From contig CP126205.1 in the NCBI GenBank assembly GCA_030272155.1, positions 4,204,501-4,268,500 of the forward strand: 64,000 bases of DNA, written 5' to 3'. Made by a program: the position numbers and the translations under genes. The DNA is from Tetradesmus obliquus. Its lineage: Eukaryota > Chlorophyta > Chlorophyceae > Sphaeropleales > Scenedesmaceae. This document shows, in pieces, positions 24,780 to 37,100 of the stretch (position 1 is the stretch's first letter; the number at the start of each line of letters is the position of its first letter). The notes beneath the pieces were generated by a model, which was not told the origin of the DNA, did no database searches, and was given only the letters and a program-made list of their open reading frames with translations.

Positions 24780-24965
24780 GCCAAGCGCGCCTGCATTGCA
24801 GCTGCCATGCAGTAGCCTCACATGGGCTTTGAGCACACTCAACGCCATGTTGGCGTCTCCAGGTGACACATCATCTATGCTGCTCACTGCCGCTGGCAGG
24901 TGTGCCTGTGCATGCCTGCCTTGGAGCTTGCATTCAGCGCGTCAACATGCACCTTGAACGCATTT
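24780..24965 (-). repeat. Copies of the ammonium transporter's last exon beyond the stop
   Basis: Two decayed copies of the C-terminal coding segment (VHVDALNASSKAG; MALSVLKAHV) lie at about 24885-24965 and 24780-24860, downstream of the stop codon at 25000-25002. They also repeat the Ser/Gly-rich tail. Confidence 0.7.
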
Positions 24966-24999
24966 GCATTCAGGATGCAGTATAATTGGGTCTCCAGGT

Positions 25000-25284
25000 T
25001 TATGCCGCGTCACTGCCGCTGGCAGGTGTGCCTGCCTTGGAGCTTGCATTGAGTGCATCTACGTGCACTTTGAGGACGTCGATGGCCATGGCGCGCTCGC
25101 CGTGCTTGGACACATCCAGGCCGGCAAGCAGCTCCTCATCTGCAGCAGCAGCAGCAGCGGCAGCAGTTAGTTTTGAGTGGCTGCGGCAGCAGCAGTAGCA
25201 GCAGCAGCAGCAACATGTGTTGTGATTAACTGCTGCTGCTTGGACCCATCCAGGCCAGCAAGCAGCTCCTCATCTGCGGCAGCA

Positions 25285-25321
<37 letters not shown>

Positions 25322-28300
25322 TTCACAACCCAAGTATGAACCCACGCAGCAACCTATCACCCAACCATGAACCCGACGCCTTCTTGACAGGGGGCTATGA
25401 TGCTGCATGAGTGAATGAAAAGATTGCTTCACTGTTGATGCGCAGGCTCAAGCTGTCATCAGTTTCCATCATAAAACCAAAATCATAACGCTGTGTTACT
25501 CCTGAATCTTAGACTAAGCTCAGCAAGGTACATTGAATACTGACTCACCGCTCACGCGCAGGCTCATGATCTTGTCGGTGACCCACAGGCATCCCCAGGT
25601 AAAAACACTGACCCAGGGCACCAGCACACACAGCACCGCAAGGGTCTTGCCCAGGTGGATGCCGTTGCCGTAGAAGGCGCCGTCAATGGCATATTCGTTG
25701 ACGCTGGTGGTGGCAAACAGCGCGGTGCAGATCATGCCAACGGTGCCGCCTGCATGCATAACAGGTTGCGGGTGCATCAAATGGGTGAGATTGTTGGTCT
25801 GCTGTGGTGCTGGTGCGACGGACAGATATGTCATTTCAGCAGCATGCACATTTGGCCCATCAACCAGTGCATTGGTGTTAAGTTGGAACAAAAGGAAACG
25901 GAAGGAACAGGGCTCATTAGCTTCAACAAAAGGCAGCAGAAGGGCTGGAGTTGATGCTGACAATTACACAGGTGGTAATGCCCAATACAGACATAGCCAT
26001 ATCATGCAGCAGATGAGCAGCTGTAGATGTTGTTTGTTCCAAAGCAACAGCCAAGCATGGCCCACTCACTGACGCCGTGGCACACGAAGACCTCGCTGGT
26101 GTCTGTGATGAACCTGTTGCCGTAGCGCTCCATGAGCTCCTGCGCACCGCTGCAGCACACAGCGCCAATCACGCCGATCAGGAACGCGGCACCAGTGTTG
26201 ACAAAGCCTGCAGCAGCGGCAGCAGCAGCAGCAGCAGCAGCGCGGCAGATGAAGTTTCAGAAAACGCTTGCAACTCACCAGAAATGTGTGCTCAACACTG
26301 CACCTGGCTGCATGAGTGCTCAGCCGGGCTCGCCATAACCAGCCTGCTACCACGGACCTGCAGCAGCTGTCGAGCTTCCCGCCCCACAACAAGCCCCAAA
26401 CAACACCTGTAGCAATAATTTAAGAGCTGATTAACATTTTGTGTGCAGCGCTCCTTGTCAAACACACATGCAGCAGTGATTGCAATCAGCCTCACCACCA
26501 GGCCCACACCATACAACATCAGCAGAACTGCAATACCCATCCAAAGTGTGCTTCACAATGACGCTGCTGGCCGCACCTGCAGCAGGCGTGATCGCGATCA
26601 GGCCCACCACCAGTCCCACACACACGACAGTGGCCCTCAGCTTGTGGCCCCGCAGGTTGTCCAGCAGCACCCAGGCCAGCATGGCTGAAGCAGCACAACA
26701 GCTATACAACTGTGCACTACAGGGCACTCCTGAGCATGATGGATACCAGTCCAGCACCAAGCCCGCCACCAAGTTCACCAACCGGCCCACCACCAGCCCA
26801 CCACGCACCTGCAGCAGGCGTGATCGCGATCAGGCCCACCACCAGGCCCACACACACCCCAGTAGCCCTCAGCTTGTGGCCCCTCAGGTTGTCCAGCAGC
26901 ACCCAGGCCAGCATGGCTGAGGCAGCAGCAGCAAGAGTGTTGATAAAGGCCAGGGCAGTCAGTGTGCCGGCTGCCAGGGCGCTGCCGGCATTGAACTGCA
27001 GCAGCAGCAGCAGCAGCAATAATGAGCGTGTGGAGCAAGCCTTGGGCCAAGGTCTGAGCAAGAGCAGCCGCGTGTCAGAACAGCAGTAGGCTCCATGTGC
27101 TAAATGCTGCCGCACCACACCATGTCCCTGCCATGTCATGACCATGTCACAATTGTGATTGTAACGTGTCACACCCACTCACCCAGAACCAGCCGAAGAA
27201 CAGCAGGGCCTTGCCCAGCACCACAGACGGCACATTGGGGGTCTCCCACACCTCAAAACATGCTGCATGCTGCCTATCAAAACATTTTACTAGCATGTTA
27301 CAAACCTGTTATAACTGCACTCACCCCGAACCAGCCGAAGAACAGCAGTGCAGTGCCCAGCACCACATACGGCACGTTGGCGGGCTCCTTCATCTCAAAC
27401 ATGTCGCTGTGTGCAGCAGCGCTGCGGCTGGGGCCAAGGTACAGCGCAGCGATGAGGGCAGCGTAGCCGGACGACATGTGCACCACAGTGCCGCCTTGTT
27501 TAGCAACAGCAGCAGGGGCAGCAGCAGATATGTGAGTAGCATGGGTTGTGCATAGGCCTGAACTGAGGCGGATACAGCCACTAGCCAGAACTGCCACAGC
27601 ATGTTTGTATGCCACAGATCGTGTGTGCGGCAATGCCAAACACAGCAGGTGTAACTCGAGGACTTTTGACCACAATAAACATGAAAATCCGTTTATTTGC
27701 ACTGGGGCACCCATAATACCGATGACCTACATGTGCGATGAAGCTGGCCCACGCACCTGCAAAGTCGATGACGCCAAACATGCGGATCAGTCCGGTGGGG
27801 TGCCACACCATGTGCGCCAGCGGGCAGTAGACCAGCACGTGCCACAGCCCGATGAAGATGCACAGGCTGCTCACGTTCACCCTGCAGAAAGAAACATCAA
27901 AACAGCGAGCGGGGAGGCAGGCAGGCAGGCAGGCAGACAGGCACAATGTCAACACAGTGCATCAAGGCCGGATGAAGATGCACAGGATGCTAATGTCAAC
28001 CCTGCAGTGCGGAGCAGCAGCAGGCAGGCAGACACGCATGCACACACAAAGTCTCAGCAACACGTGATGACCAGCACGTGCCACCTGTCTGCTACAAATC
28101 CAATCAGCAGTGTTGGCGTGATGATTGCGAATGCACCCTGGAAGACCGCAAACAGTGACATGCCACGTGTGCATCAACCTGTGCTGTTGTGCCTCGCATA
28201 CCCACTCACCTGTCTGCTACAGATCCAATCAGCAGCGCGGGAGTGATGATGGCGAATGCGCCCTGGAAGACCGCAAACAGCGAGAGGGGGATGGTGCCGG

Positions 28301-29979
28301 CAAAGGCCGGCTCAGGCACTGCCCCCACGTTGTGCAGCAGGCCGTACTTGACAGGGCTGCCGAAAATGCCGTAGCTGCCGTTGACGCTGTCGCCAAATGC
28401 CAGGCCGAAACTGTGGGAGCAACATGTGAGCAGCAGCAGCAGCAACAGAGGTCAGGAGGTGCGGTGTTTTGTAAGTATTTGACAGGGCTGCCAAAGATGC
28501 CGTAGCTGCCGTTGACGCTGTCGCCAAAGGTGAGGTCGAAGCTGTGAGGGCAGCAAGAGAGTGTAGGATGGAGCAGCGCAGCAATGGTGAGACAAGCGCT
28601 GTGGTCAGCGTGTACAAGCGTGGCAGGCTGCAATTCAAATGGAGGCACACCTTAGGCAGGGCCCAGGCTCTAACATAACATACTGAGATGCTCGGAGGAC
28701 CGTGGCATGCAGCACTGCCTTCAGATTGCGTCAGCCCGTCAGTTGAAGCAGCCATGCAGGGCAGCTATGCATGGCGGCTACGCTTACACCCCAATGCGGG
28801 GATAATGGCCAGCTGTTCAGCATAGCAAACTGTAATGATTGCGTGATCCAGTCACTGACAAGCACTGTGACAAGCGAGTTGCCAGGGGGCACTCACCCCA
28901 CTGTCGCCCACACACTGGGATAATGGCCAGCGGCAGCAGCGCCTGCTAACTTGCGTGCTTCAGCAACAAGACAAAATCGCCTATCACGCTGTGCAGGTTT
29001 CAGGCCCACTCACCCGACTGTGGCCCACACGATGGGTATGATGGCCAGCGGTCCAGCATGACATTTTCATAAAGTAAACTAGAAGGCTTGTGCGGTTGGA
29101 TAACAAGCGAGCCAGCCAGGCATCACCCACCCCACAGTCGCCCACACGATGGGGATGATGGCCAGCGGCAGCAGCGCCTGCATGATGGTGGACACCACGT
29201 TCTTGTGGTGGCCCATGCCGCTGCAGCAGCAGCAGCAGCAGCAGAAGCAGCAGCAGGTGAGGTCAGCGGTAGGAAGCGGGATGTTCAGCGCACAAAGCAG
29301 ATAACATATCCATCAAATACTCTGGTGACTTTAAATACCAATTGGGCGCTACATTTACAATGTTTGGTGTCAGCAGGACGCCAAGCCACAGCCTGATGTT
29401 CAGCGACTTGCAGCATGCAGCAGCAGTGCAGCACCCGCACGAATTTCGGCCTGCTAGGGTCATCAAAGCATCCAGAACCAATCACTGATATGTAATTTTA
29501 TATCTGAAGCTTGTGTGGGTACCCTGTGGTCAAGATTGCATGCTAGGATGTGGGGGAGAGTTTGTGGCTGGTCCACGTGCCGTACTGCTCACCAGTAGAA
29601 GAAGCACACGCCGGGAGTCATCAGCAGCACAATGGCGGCCGAAATAAGCATCCACGCGCAGTCACCGGAGTTGATCGAGGACAGATCTGCATCCACGCCC
29701 GTGATAGGCCCAGTGGGAACTGTGACGCACCTGCGTTGGAAACATCGAACACGCAATACAGCTCAAATCTACGCAGCTGTTGCTTCCATTGATTGTGAAA
29801 TAGGAAATTACACCCTCATGAGCAGCTAGCGAAGGCAATTCACGTGGTAGTGCCCACGTGGGGTGGGGTCAGCCCCATGTGATCACTCACATGGCCACGA
29901 AGATCGCAGTCATGCCCAGCAGCACGCTGACCACGATGCCCTTGCTGACAGCAGGGCTTGCATTATCGAGCAGCCCCAT
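25000..29979 (-). CDS. AMT1: Ammonium transporter, Amt/MEP/Rh family, 10 exons
   Basis: Exons 29891-29979, 29593-29730, 29131-29220, 28210-28410, 27757-27881, 27325-27494, 26809-26995, 26070-26207, 25549-25749 and 25000-25139 join in frame with GT-AG borders to give 492 aa, the usual length for plant and algal AMT1. It moves ammonium across the plasma membrane (or an inner membrane). Landmarks: DCAWMLISAAIVLLMTPG with CFFYCGM, the family signature DFAGGTVVHMSSGYAAL, and both pore histidines (about 220 in VVHMSSG, about 377 in VFVCHGVSG). FNAGSALAAG and GAFYGNG are also typical. Eleven membrane spans are expected from the family. The C-tail (LRVSDEELLAGLDVSKHGE) matches the cytosolic regulatory tail of AMT1. 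The symbol is by family only; the paralogue number cannot be told. Confidence 0.94.
25205..25322 (-). repeat. Copy of the last AMT exon start with a CAG tract
   Basis: The start of exon 25000-25139 (DEELLAGLD) recurs at about 25238-25280, after a CAG tract (sense CTG) at 25287-25320. It is an acceptor-side copy. Confidence 0.7.
26462..26690 (-). repeat. Copies of AMT exon 26809-26995 end
   Basis: The segment AMLAWVLLDNLRGHKLRAT through LIAITPAAG recurs at about 26570-26690 with a changed donor, and a shorter piece (GLVVRLIAIT) at 26462-26505. Another short piece with LVVG lies near 26380. Confidence 0.8.
27176..28178 (-). repeat. Exon-edge copies in AMT introns 4 and 6
   Basis: The end of exon 27325-27494 recurs at 27176-27250 (VVLGKALLFFGWF plus GT). 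The end of exon 28210-28410 (FAVFQGAFAIITPTLLIG) recurs at about 28078-28170. The start of exon 27757-27881 (VDISILCIFI) recurs at 27964-28008 with its CTGCAG acceptor. Confidence 0.8.
28465..29062 (-). repeat. Exon-edge copies in AMT intron 3
   Basis: The start of exon 28210-28410 (FDLTFGDSVNGSYGIFGSPVK) recurs at about 28470-28545. The end of exon 29131-29220 (LAIIPIVWATVG plus GTGGGT) recurs at about 29000-29062 and, decayed, at 28890-28945 and 28780-28815. Confidence 0.8.
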
Positions 29980-30756
29980 GCTTGCGACGTGTGTGAGGCT
30001 GAGAGAGGCAGTAGCAGGAGCAGTGCACTGCTGCACTGCGTGGGCGATCTGAGCTGCTTGGGTGACTTAATTACGCCTAGATTAAGGTGTGCAAGTGTTG
30101 CATGCTGGTGTCTGCTGTAGGTCGAGCGTAATTTAAGAGGCAGAGGTAAACAACATAACATAACGAGATAGGGCTCCAAGTCATCCAACGTCTCGCAGCT
30201 TCCAAGGAAGGCGATCAGTGCCTCGTTGACCGCTTGTCAATTCTTTTCTTTAGCAAATTGTACGTAGATCAACACTTAATGCAGCTGGTGCGAGGCAGAG
30301 GACACGAGCCTAACCAGCAGGCGCGAACCTCGTTTGAAACCACTGTTTGAATCATTGTGAGGCTTCATTCTATTGGGAAAGGTAGGGGATTCGGGGAAAC
30401 GGGGAAGGAAGAGGTTACGGCGTCAAAGTGCTACTGGACACTCCGTGTCACGGTGACTGCAGCAACTATGCAGCCAGGAGGGAATGCAAGCGTCTAGTGT
30501 CAACTTTAGGGTTGATGACACCACCTGGAATGGCCAGCTTCTCCTGCTCTGCAATTATTTATGTGAAAAGCTCACTCAAAAGGATGAAGCACCGGCCATG
30601 CAGCCTCTGCAGGAGAGCAAGGGCACTGACCCGATTTGCAAATTACACATCAGAGGAAACTGCAATGGGACTGCCAGTGGCTGACACCTTGTCCGCACTG
30701 CTCAGCTGGTCGCTGCCAAATAGACATGTGCTATATGAAAGTGTCAGGCGTTTCGA

Positions 30757-31120
30757 ATGCACAACTGCGCACCCGCAAGCAATGCTGGACCAGAAGCCCC
30801 CCTGCCCAAGGCTGCCGGCGCTCCAAGTGGGCTGGCGCTGATCACGCAGGCACAGAAGTGCAGTAGCACGGGCATGTGCTGTCAGCGGAAGTGCAGGCAC
30901 ACGCAATGCCCCAACACCATAACGCCAAACAGGCACTGTTGCAGTGCTGTTGGTGCTGGCCACGACCTCTCCACCACCAGTGCCGTCCTCGACACCAGCG
31001 TTAGTGTGAGCTATAGCCCCCTGAACGCTGGCGTGCTCACGGCACAGCTGTAGCATGACAGTTTTAGGCTTGGTGAATGCACAACTGCGCACCTCCAAGC
31101 AATGCTGGACCAGAAGCTTT
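30757..31120. repeat. Two copies of a dispersed repeat, third copy at 63348
   Basis: The core ATGCACAACTGCGCACC followed by CAAGCAATGCTGGACCAGAAG occurs at 30757-30800 and 31077-31117, and again at about 63348-63392. The match between the 30757 and 63348 copies continues weakly for some 40 bp further (GGCGCTCCAAGTGG / GGCACTCCGAGTGG). The family is unknown. Confidence 0.65.
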
Positions 31121-32347
31121 GCTGAGAAGCAACACGGCGGCATGCAGCAAGTAAGCATGCCGCATGCAGCGGTGCATTGTTGCACCATGCGCCCCTGCCC
31201 AATGGTGCAGCAAACTCCGCTGCACAAGCAAGAGATGTGCTGTGCATGCACAGTTCCTAGAACCGCCAAGTTTCCATAATCGCCATTAAAACCTGAGCCA
31301 AGGCCGCCGTGCACATTCAACATCAAACATCTGCAGACCACCAGTCAGTGCACCTACCCAGTACTGACAAGACCCCTGCATGCGTTTGCTTGAACTCAAC
31401 ACCTACACCTAAATAATGAAACACATGCTCACACAGCACCAAAACAAAACAGCCACAACACAGTTGTGGTTGCTTGCAAGCATGTTTCAAGCTCTATTTG
31501 ATGGCTTTGATGTGAGACAAAGCGGACAGATTACAGCCGCACCGCGACTGTTCAAAAGCACAGCATGATCAATTGCAACAGTCTAGATCATGGCGGGGGC
31601 TGGCCCGAGGTCCCAGGCCTGTCTGCAAATGCTGTACAACATGCATGTATAACTTCATCCTTTTACAACATGCATTTCAGGGGGCAAGCCACAGCATGCA
31701 TGCCTGATGCCGGCACTCAGGCAAACAGCATCGAAACAGAGACACTTAACTGGCAGCCCTGGAATCAACATTGCAGGCATGCACACCACTGTTCTGCTGG
31801 CGTAGCTGATGCATAATGCCCCAGCTATGTTATGCCAGCTGGCGCACATTGCAGCACCACCAGCAGCAGCAGGCATGGGCAATGCATGTAACGAGCCTCT
31901 GGGTTCAGGACGTATGCTAAAAAACAGCAGCCAATGCTGGGTTGACAGCACTGCTGCATGCTGCTATCACATGCAACGCAGTGCAGCAGCGGCCATGCAA
32001 TCCTCAAGCTGTTGCAAGGGTGCTATGCACTAGGCCAAGGGACCAATCCCAACTGTCTATGAAGGTTGATAGCATATGATGATACTGCTCAAAGGCAAGT
32101 TCATGCATTTGATGCCTTTGAAGCAGCAGAGCCAGTCCTGTTGTTTCAACTGCTGCAATCATGCTGTGTACGCTGATCGCCAAATACACATTGCACAGTT
32201 GAAGCACCATTTCCGGCTGCAGCTCACCTTACGTCTGTAGCTTTAGCCAGTTGCAGAACACTCTGCCTTTTCAACACGCTGTCTTAATCACCATTCAGAG
32301 CACCTGCATGTGAAGTGTGCTCACCACAAACACAAAATCTCAGACCG

Positions 32348-32424
32348 TCTCAGACCGTGTGCTCAACCTGTTGTGGCTTATACCATTTAAGATGGTGCCA
32401 GGGCCCACATGCAACTATCCTCCC
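32348..32424. repeat. Dispersed repeat, copy B
   Basis: Matches 15664-15742 inside the DEG9 gene: both hold TTGTGGCT-ATACCAT, AAGATGGTGCCAGG and CAACTATCCTC or a close variant. Only these two copies are seen in the window. Confidence 0.65.
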
Positions 32425-33774
32425 TCAAAACAACAACAGCCACAGCTAAGCCTGCACATGCAACATTCTGGCAGCAGCAGCAGCTGTGTTCGATGCCTGC
32501 TGCGTGCATAGAGGCAGGCGAAGATGCAGCTTTTGCACCGCATGCGACTCCGCCGCCCAAACAGCCCTACAGCAGCAGCGCTTCTCGCGACCGCCAGTGG
32601 GCGGCACGCGGCACACACACACACAAGCAGCACAAACAAGAGGCTGGTGTGATCAATGTTATGTGCTGTGTTATGTTTGACGCGTAGACGTCTGGCCGGC
32701 ACGCCTGGCTTTCAAAGTGGCCGCAGCAGCAACCAAACAACATGCAATGCCATCTAAGCAGGCTGCACTGCCGTCGTTGGGTGTTGAGCTCAAACATCTG
32801 CAAAAGCACTCCGCAGGCAACACACGCATTTGTATTCACAAAATGCATGCACACACAGTCTCATCTACTGGTGTGCTGCTAATCATCCCTCTCCCCAAGG
32901 ACCCATCAGCGACCTTTAGAAATCTAAGTTAGGCAGTGCTGTACAGAGATGACGCAATGCTCTGCAAAAGATCTACAAAATGCTCTGCAAGCAAGCACCA
33001 GTCGGCGATGTGTTGCGCAGCTGGCACATACAGGCATATGGTGGCAGCTTTCGCTGCTGGGGCAGCACAGTGCACGCTGCCTGTTTTTAGTGGTGCAGTT
33101 GTTGATATGCATCATCCCTCAGTACTACAAACTTCGTTGTGCACAAGTGTTTTGCAACGGTATGTGGTGAATGCCTGTTGCTTGAATGAGCACCGTTCTC
33201 CGGCAATGCAGGAGACAATACACGTTCTGCACTGATCACAATGCCGCAACACCACAAGAACAAGCCATGCAGTTTTACCCCTTAGGCGGGTGACCCGTGG
33301 GGGTGGCGGCACCATAGCAGCATGCAGCTGGGAAGCAGCCCAATTCCTTTAATACCAAAACCTAAACCCTGCCATTAATAGTTGTGGTTCAGCAGCCTAA
33401 GCCCTCTTCCTGAAGATATGAACCATGCAGCACTGCAGCAGTCACTAGCTGCTGCTGTGCCAGTACAGCTGCTTGAGGCAGCTGTCTGCTGCTGCTGCTG
33501 CACAGGCACAGCTTGTATCCCTGCAACCTTGGATGACCAAGCAGCACTTGCAAGGGACAGCAGCAGCAGCAGGGCGCTCTCCACACCGCCCGTGTGCTGA
33601 TAATCGAAGCAAGAACACAAAGGGTATTGTTGCGGTCCTTCCTTTCACCATTAGCAAAGACTTCCACATCACAGTCAGATGTAGCCACCACATATATTTA
33701 TCGACATCTGTGTATGCAGACCAAGCACCGCACCATGCACGCAGGTTTGTGAATTGACTTTAGTGCAGCGCACC

Positions 33775-34140
33775 TAGCCCCAGCCACGCCAGGCCCAAAG
33801 ACACAAGCAGCACACGCAGCCGCGTTCAATGCTGCTGCCGCTGCCGCTGCTGCTGCCGCCAGCCGCAGTCAATGCAGCGCACCCAGCCCCAGCCACGCCA
33901 GCCCAAAGACAGCAGCAGCACACACAGCCGCGTTCAATGCTGCTGCTGCTGCAGCCAGCCGCAGTCAATGCAGCCACGCCAGCCTCAAAGACAGCAGCAG
34001 CAGCAGCGGCAGCAGCAGCAGCACAATTGAACGCGGCTGCTGCTGCTGCTGCTGCTGCTGCCAGCCGCATTCAGTGCAGCGCACCCAGCCCCAGCCACGC
34101 CAGGCCCAAGGACAGCAGCAGCAGCAGCCGCGTTCAATGC
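33775..34140 (-). repeat. Four to five copies of the membrane-protein gene's 3' end
   Basis: The last codons (LGLAWLGLGALH, stop) with the start of the 3' region recur downstream of the stop, near 34065-34115, 33945-33985, 33860-33907 and 33775-33800. Each is separated by CAG/CTG tracts. These are terminal-exon copies rather than intronic ones. Confidence 0.75.
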
Positions 34141-34179
34141 TGCTGATGCTGCTGGTGCTGCTGCTGCTGCCAACCGCAT

Positions 34180-37100
34180 TCAGTGCAGCGCGCCCAGCCC
34201 CAGCCACGCCAGGCCCAAAGACAGCAGCAGCAGGTACACCTCCCGCGCTGAGGGCGGTGCCTGCGCCTGCTGACACTCCATAGAAAAGGCATCAGGCCAG
34301 CAGGCGCCTGCTGCTGCACAGCTGCACATCAGGCCACCACCCTGCTGCTGCTGCTGCTGGAGCGTCGCTGCTGCAAATGAGCTGCAGCTAGGAAACCCCA
34401 CAGCGCCTGCTGCTGCTGCTGCTGTTGGAGCCAGGCTCAGGTGCAGCTGCTGCTCGACATGCTGCAAACTGGTACATCGCCTCAAACCATTCTCAAGCAC
34501 ACCGTTCTGCGACTGCACCGCACTACTGCTGCTGCTGCGGGGTATGCCACCCGCTGGCTCTGCTGCCAGGCCAGCAGCAGGCAGCAGCCGCATCGGCAAC
34601 CCGCACAGCAGACACTGCTTGCTGTCCACAGCAGCAGCAGCAGCATCATCTGCTGCCGCCGCTGCCAACTCGGTGTTGCTGCTGCTGCTGCTGCTCGCCA
34701 AGCTGCTGCTGATGCTGCTGCTGCAGCCGTGCCCATGTTGTGTCACCATCGTGCACAGCTGTGCTGCGTGCTGCGCCGCCTGCCACTGCTGCCGCTGCCA
34801 CCGAGTTCTGCAGTGGCTCTCGTAACAGTACAGCAGAAACGTCGGCAGCGCGTACCCGACAGCAAACTGCACCCAACGCAGCTGCTGCAGGCAGCCAATT
34901 GCCGCGCTGCTGCTGCTGCTGCCTGCTGTCACTACTGTCACTGACCCAGCAGCAGCAGCAGCAGCAGCATTGGGTGCCCCAGCCGCGGCCAGCAGCTGCC
35001 ACCACAGCAGCTGTGCTGTGCGTGCTGTGGCTGCGAGGGCCTCGCGGCCGCCCTGCACGCTTGAGATGTCTGCACACACTGCGGGGGCCAGCGACGCCCA
35101 GTAGGCCAGCAGGAACACCGCCTGCAGCAAAGTTGTCAGGCAGCATACTTATATGTTGATGGCGTGCTCATGATTGCGTGTCTTATGCCAAGCAATGACT
35201 GAGGCTGAGGCCAGTGGGAACACCGCCTGCTGCAGGTCACATTAGCAGAAACGTTAGATTCAAGAAGCTCGACGCTGGCTTTTAGGAGCACAACAAACTT
35301 CTGACCACTGCGGGGGCCAGCGACGCCCAGTAGGCCAGCAGGAACACCGCCTGCAGCAAAGTTGTCAGGCAGCATACTTATATGTTGATGGCGTGCTCAT
35401 GATTGGGTGTCTTATGCCAAGCAATGACTGAGGCTGAGGCCAGCAGGAACACCGCCTGCTGCAGGTCACATTAGCAGAAACTTTATATTCAAGAAGCTCG
35501 ACACTGGCTTTTAGGAGCACAACAAACTTCTGACCACTGCGGGGGCCAGTGACGACCAGTAGGCCAGCAGGAACACCGCCTGCAACAGGTGTCAGATAAC
35601 AAAGTAACATGTTAGCGGTGTGCTCATGCTTGGGTGGTTGAGGCGAGCAGGAACACCGCCTCCAGCAAATTTGCCAGGCAGCAAAGGTTGATGTTCAGTG
35701 ACGTGCTCATGATTGGATGTCTTATGCTAACAGAATTTGAGGCTGAGGCCAACAGGAACATCGCCTGCAGCAAAGTTGTCAGTTAGAAAAGTCGCATGTT
35801 AGCGGCGTGCGCATGCTTGCGTGGGCGATGCCAAGCAGTTCTCATCAACAGGAACATCGCCTGCAGCAGTACAAATCAGCAGAAACTCAAGATTCAAGAA
35901 GCTCAGCGCTGGTGAACAGCAGCACCACGAAGTTCTGGCCAATGCAACAGCCCTGGACTTTGCTTACCCTCAGACCTGCCAGAGTACCTATGTTTACTAC
36001 AACCTCAACCCACACCTGCACCAGGGCATGCAGCGGAAAGGCTGCCGCGAAAACAAAAGCAAGCAAGCCGAACAGCGACGATAGTGACTTATGTGTTTGC
36101 TGTAAATAACATCCTGGGTCTGCACCTGAGCCAGGCAGCGCTGCCGGGACAGCAGCAAGCCAGCTACAACAATGAAGCCGACGTCGCACAAATTCGAACA
36201 ATGCTACATCAAACAAATTGAACTGCTGTTCGCCCCGCACCTGCACCAGGCAGTGCTGCCAGAACAGCAGCGGGAAGGCGCCCGCGTACCACAGCAGCCC
36301 CACCAGCCCGCTGCGCCACACGCCGGCACTGAACAGGCTCTCCTGCAGCAGCAGCAGCAGCAGCAGCAGCGGCGGCAGCGACGGCAGCAGCAGTACTGCT
36401 AGTGTCAAGCAGGATGCAAGCGCATATGGCACAGCAGCATGACTGCTTGGCTAAAACTCATGGTTCAAACACAGACGGCCCTGGCCACACCTGACCCACG
36501 CACCCCACGCAACACACATACAACAACCACAGAGCAGCAGCTGCACCACCCTTGGCCAACACACGGTCACACTTGAACATACATGGTCAAACTTCAAGTA
36601 CACAATCACCCCCGCTCGCACCTGTGCCGTGCCCAGCACCTCGTGTGTAGCCGCGCGCCCCGCATGGCACTGCCCATAGCTTTACAATTATCTTTGCAGC
36701 ACAGCACTCTCAGCACCACGCATCTGAGCTGTGCCATGCAACCCGCAAGCCACACCCCATCAAATAGCCACCTGTCAAGCATTCACACAGCAACGCTCTT
36801 CTACGCACAGTCCCTCGCACAATGGCTGCAGGCCGCAGCTGTGCAGTGCCCAGCACCTCTTGGCCAACACACGGCCAAACCTCTAAACACTCACGTCCTT
36901 GCCCGCACCTGTGCAGTGCCCAGCACTTCATGCGTTGCCGCGCGCCCCACATGGCACTGCCCATAGCTCCGTGCAGTGCCCAGCAAGTACAGCACCCTCA
37001 GCCCCAGCGTGATGGCGCTGCGCTGCTGTTTGTAGCACTGCTCCGGCAGCAGCAGCAGCAGCGCCAGGTGCAGCCCGCAGCCGGCCCAGCTGGCGGCCAT

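Larger units (their letters stand above)
22430..24999. other. Intergenic region, no gene seen
   Basis: About 2.6 kb between the ends of DEG9 and the ammonium transporter, which converge here. Open frames are short and low-complexity. It contains a TACA/CACA-rich stretch at 23575-23720, the telomere-like motif at 24117-24170 and two trailing copies of the transporter's last exon. Confidence 0.6.
29980..33774. other. Intergenic region, no gene seen
   Basis: About 3.8 kb upstream of the ammonium transporter. Open frames are short and unlike known proteins. It holds dispersed-repeat copies at 30757-30845, 31077-31120 and 32348-32424, and a telomere-like CCTAAACCC near 33358-33368. The transporter's promoter should be at its left end, but no clear TATA box is seen. 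Confidence 0.5.

Noticed and set aside
29980-33774. An LTR or other retroelement in the gene-poor stretch
   Set aside because: No reverse transcriptase, integrase or capsid motifs and no paired long terminal repeats are seen.
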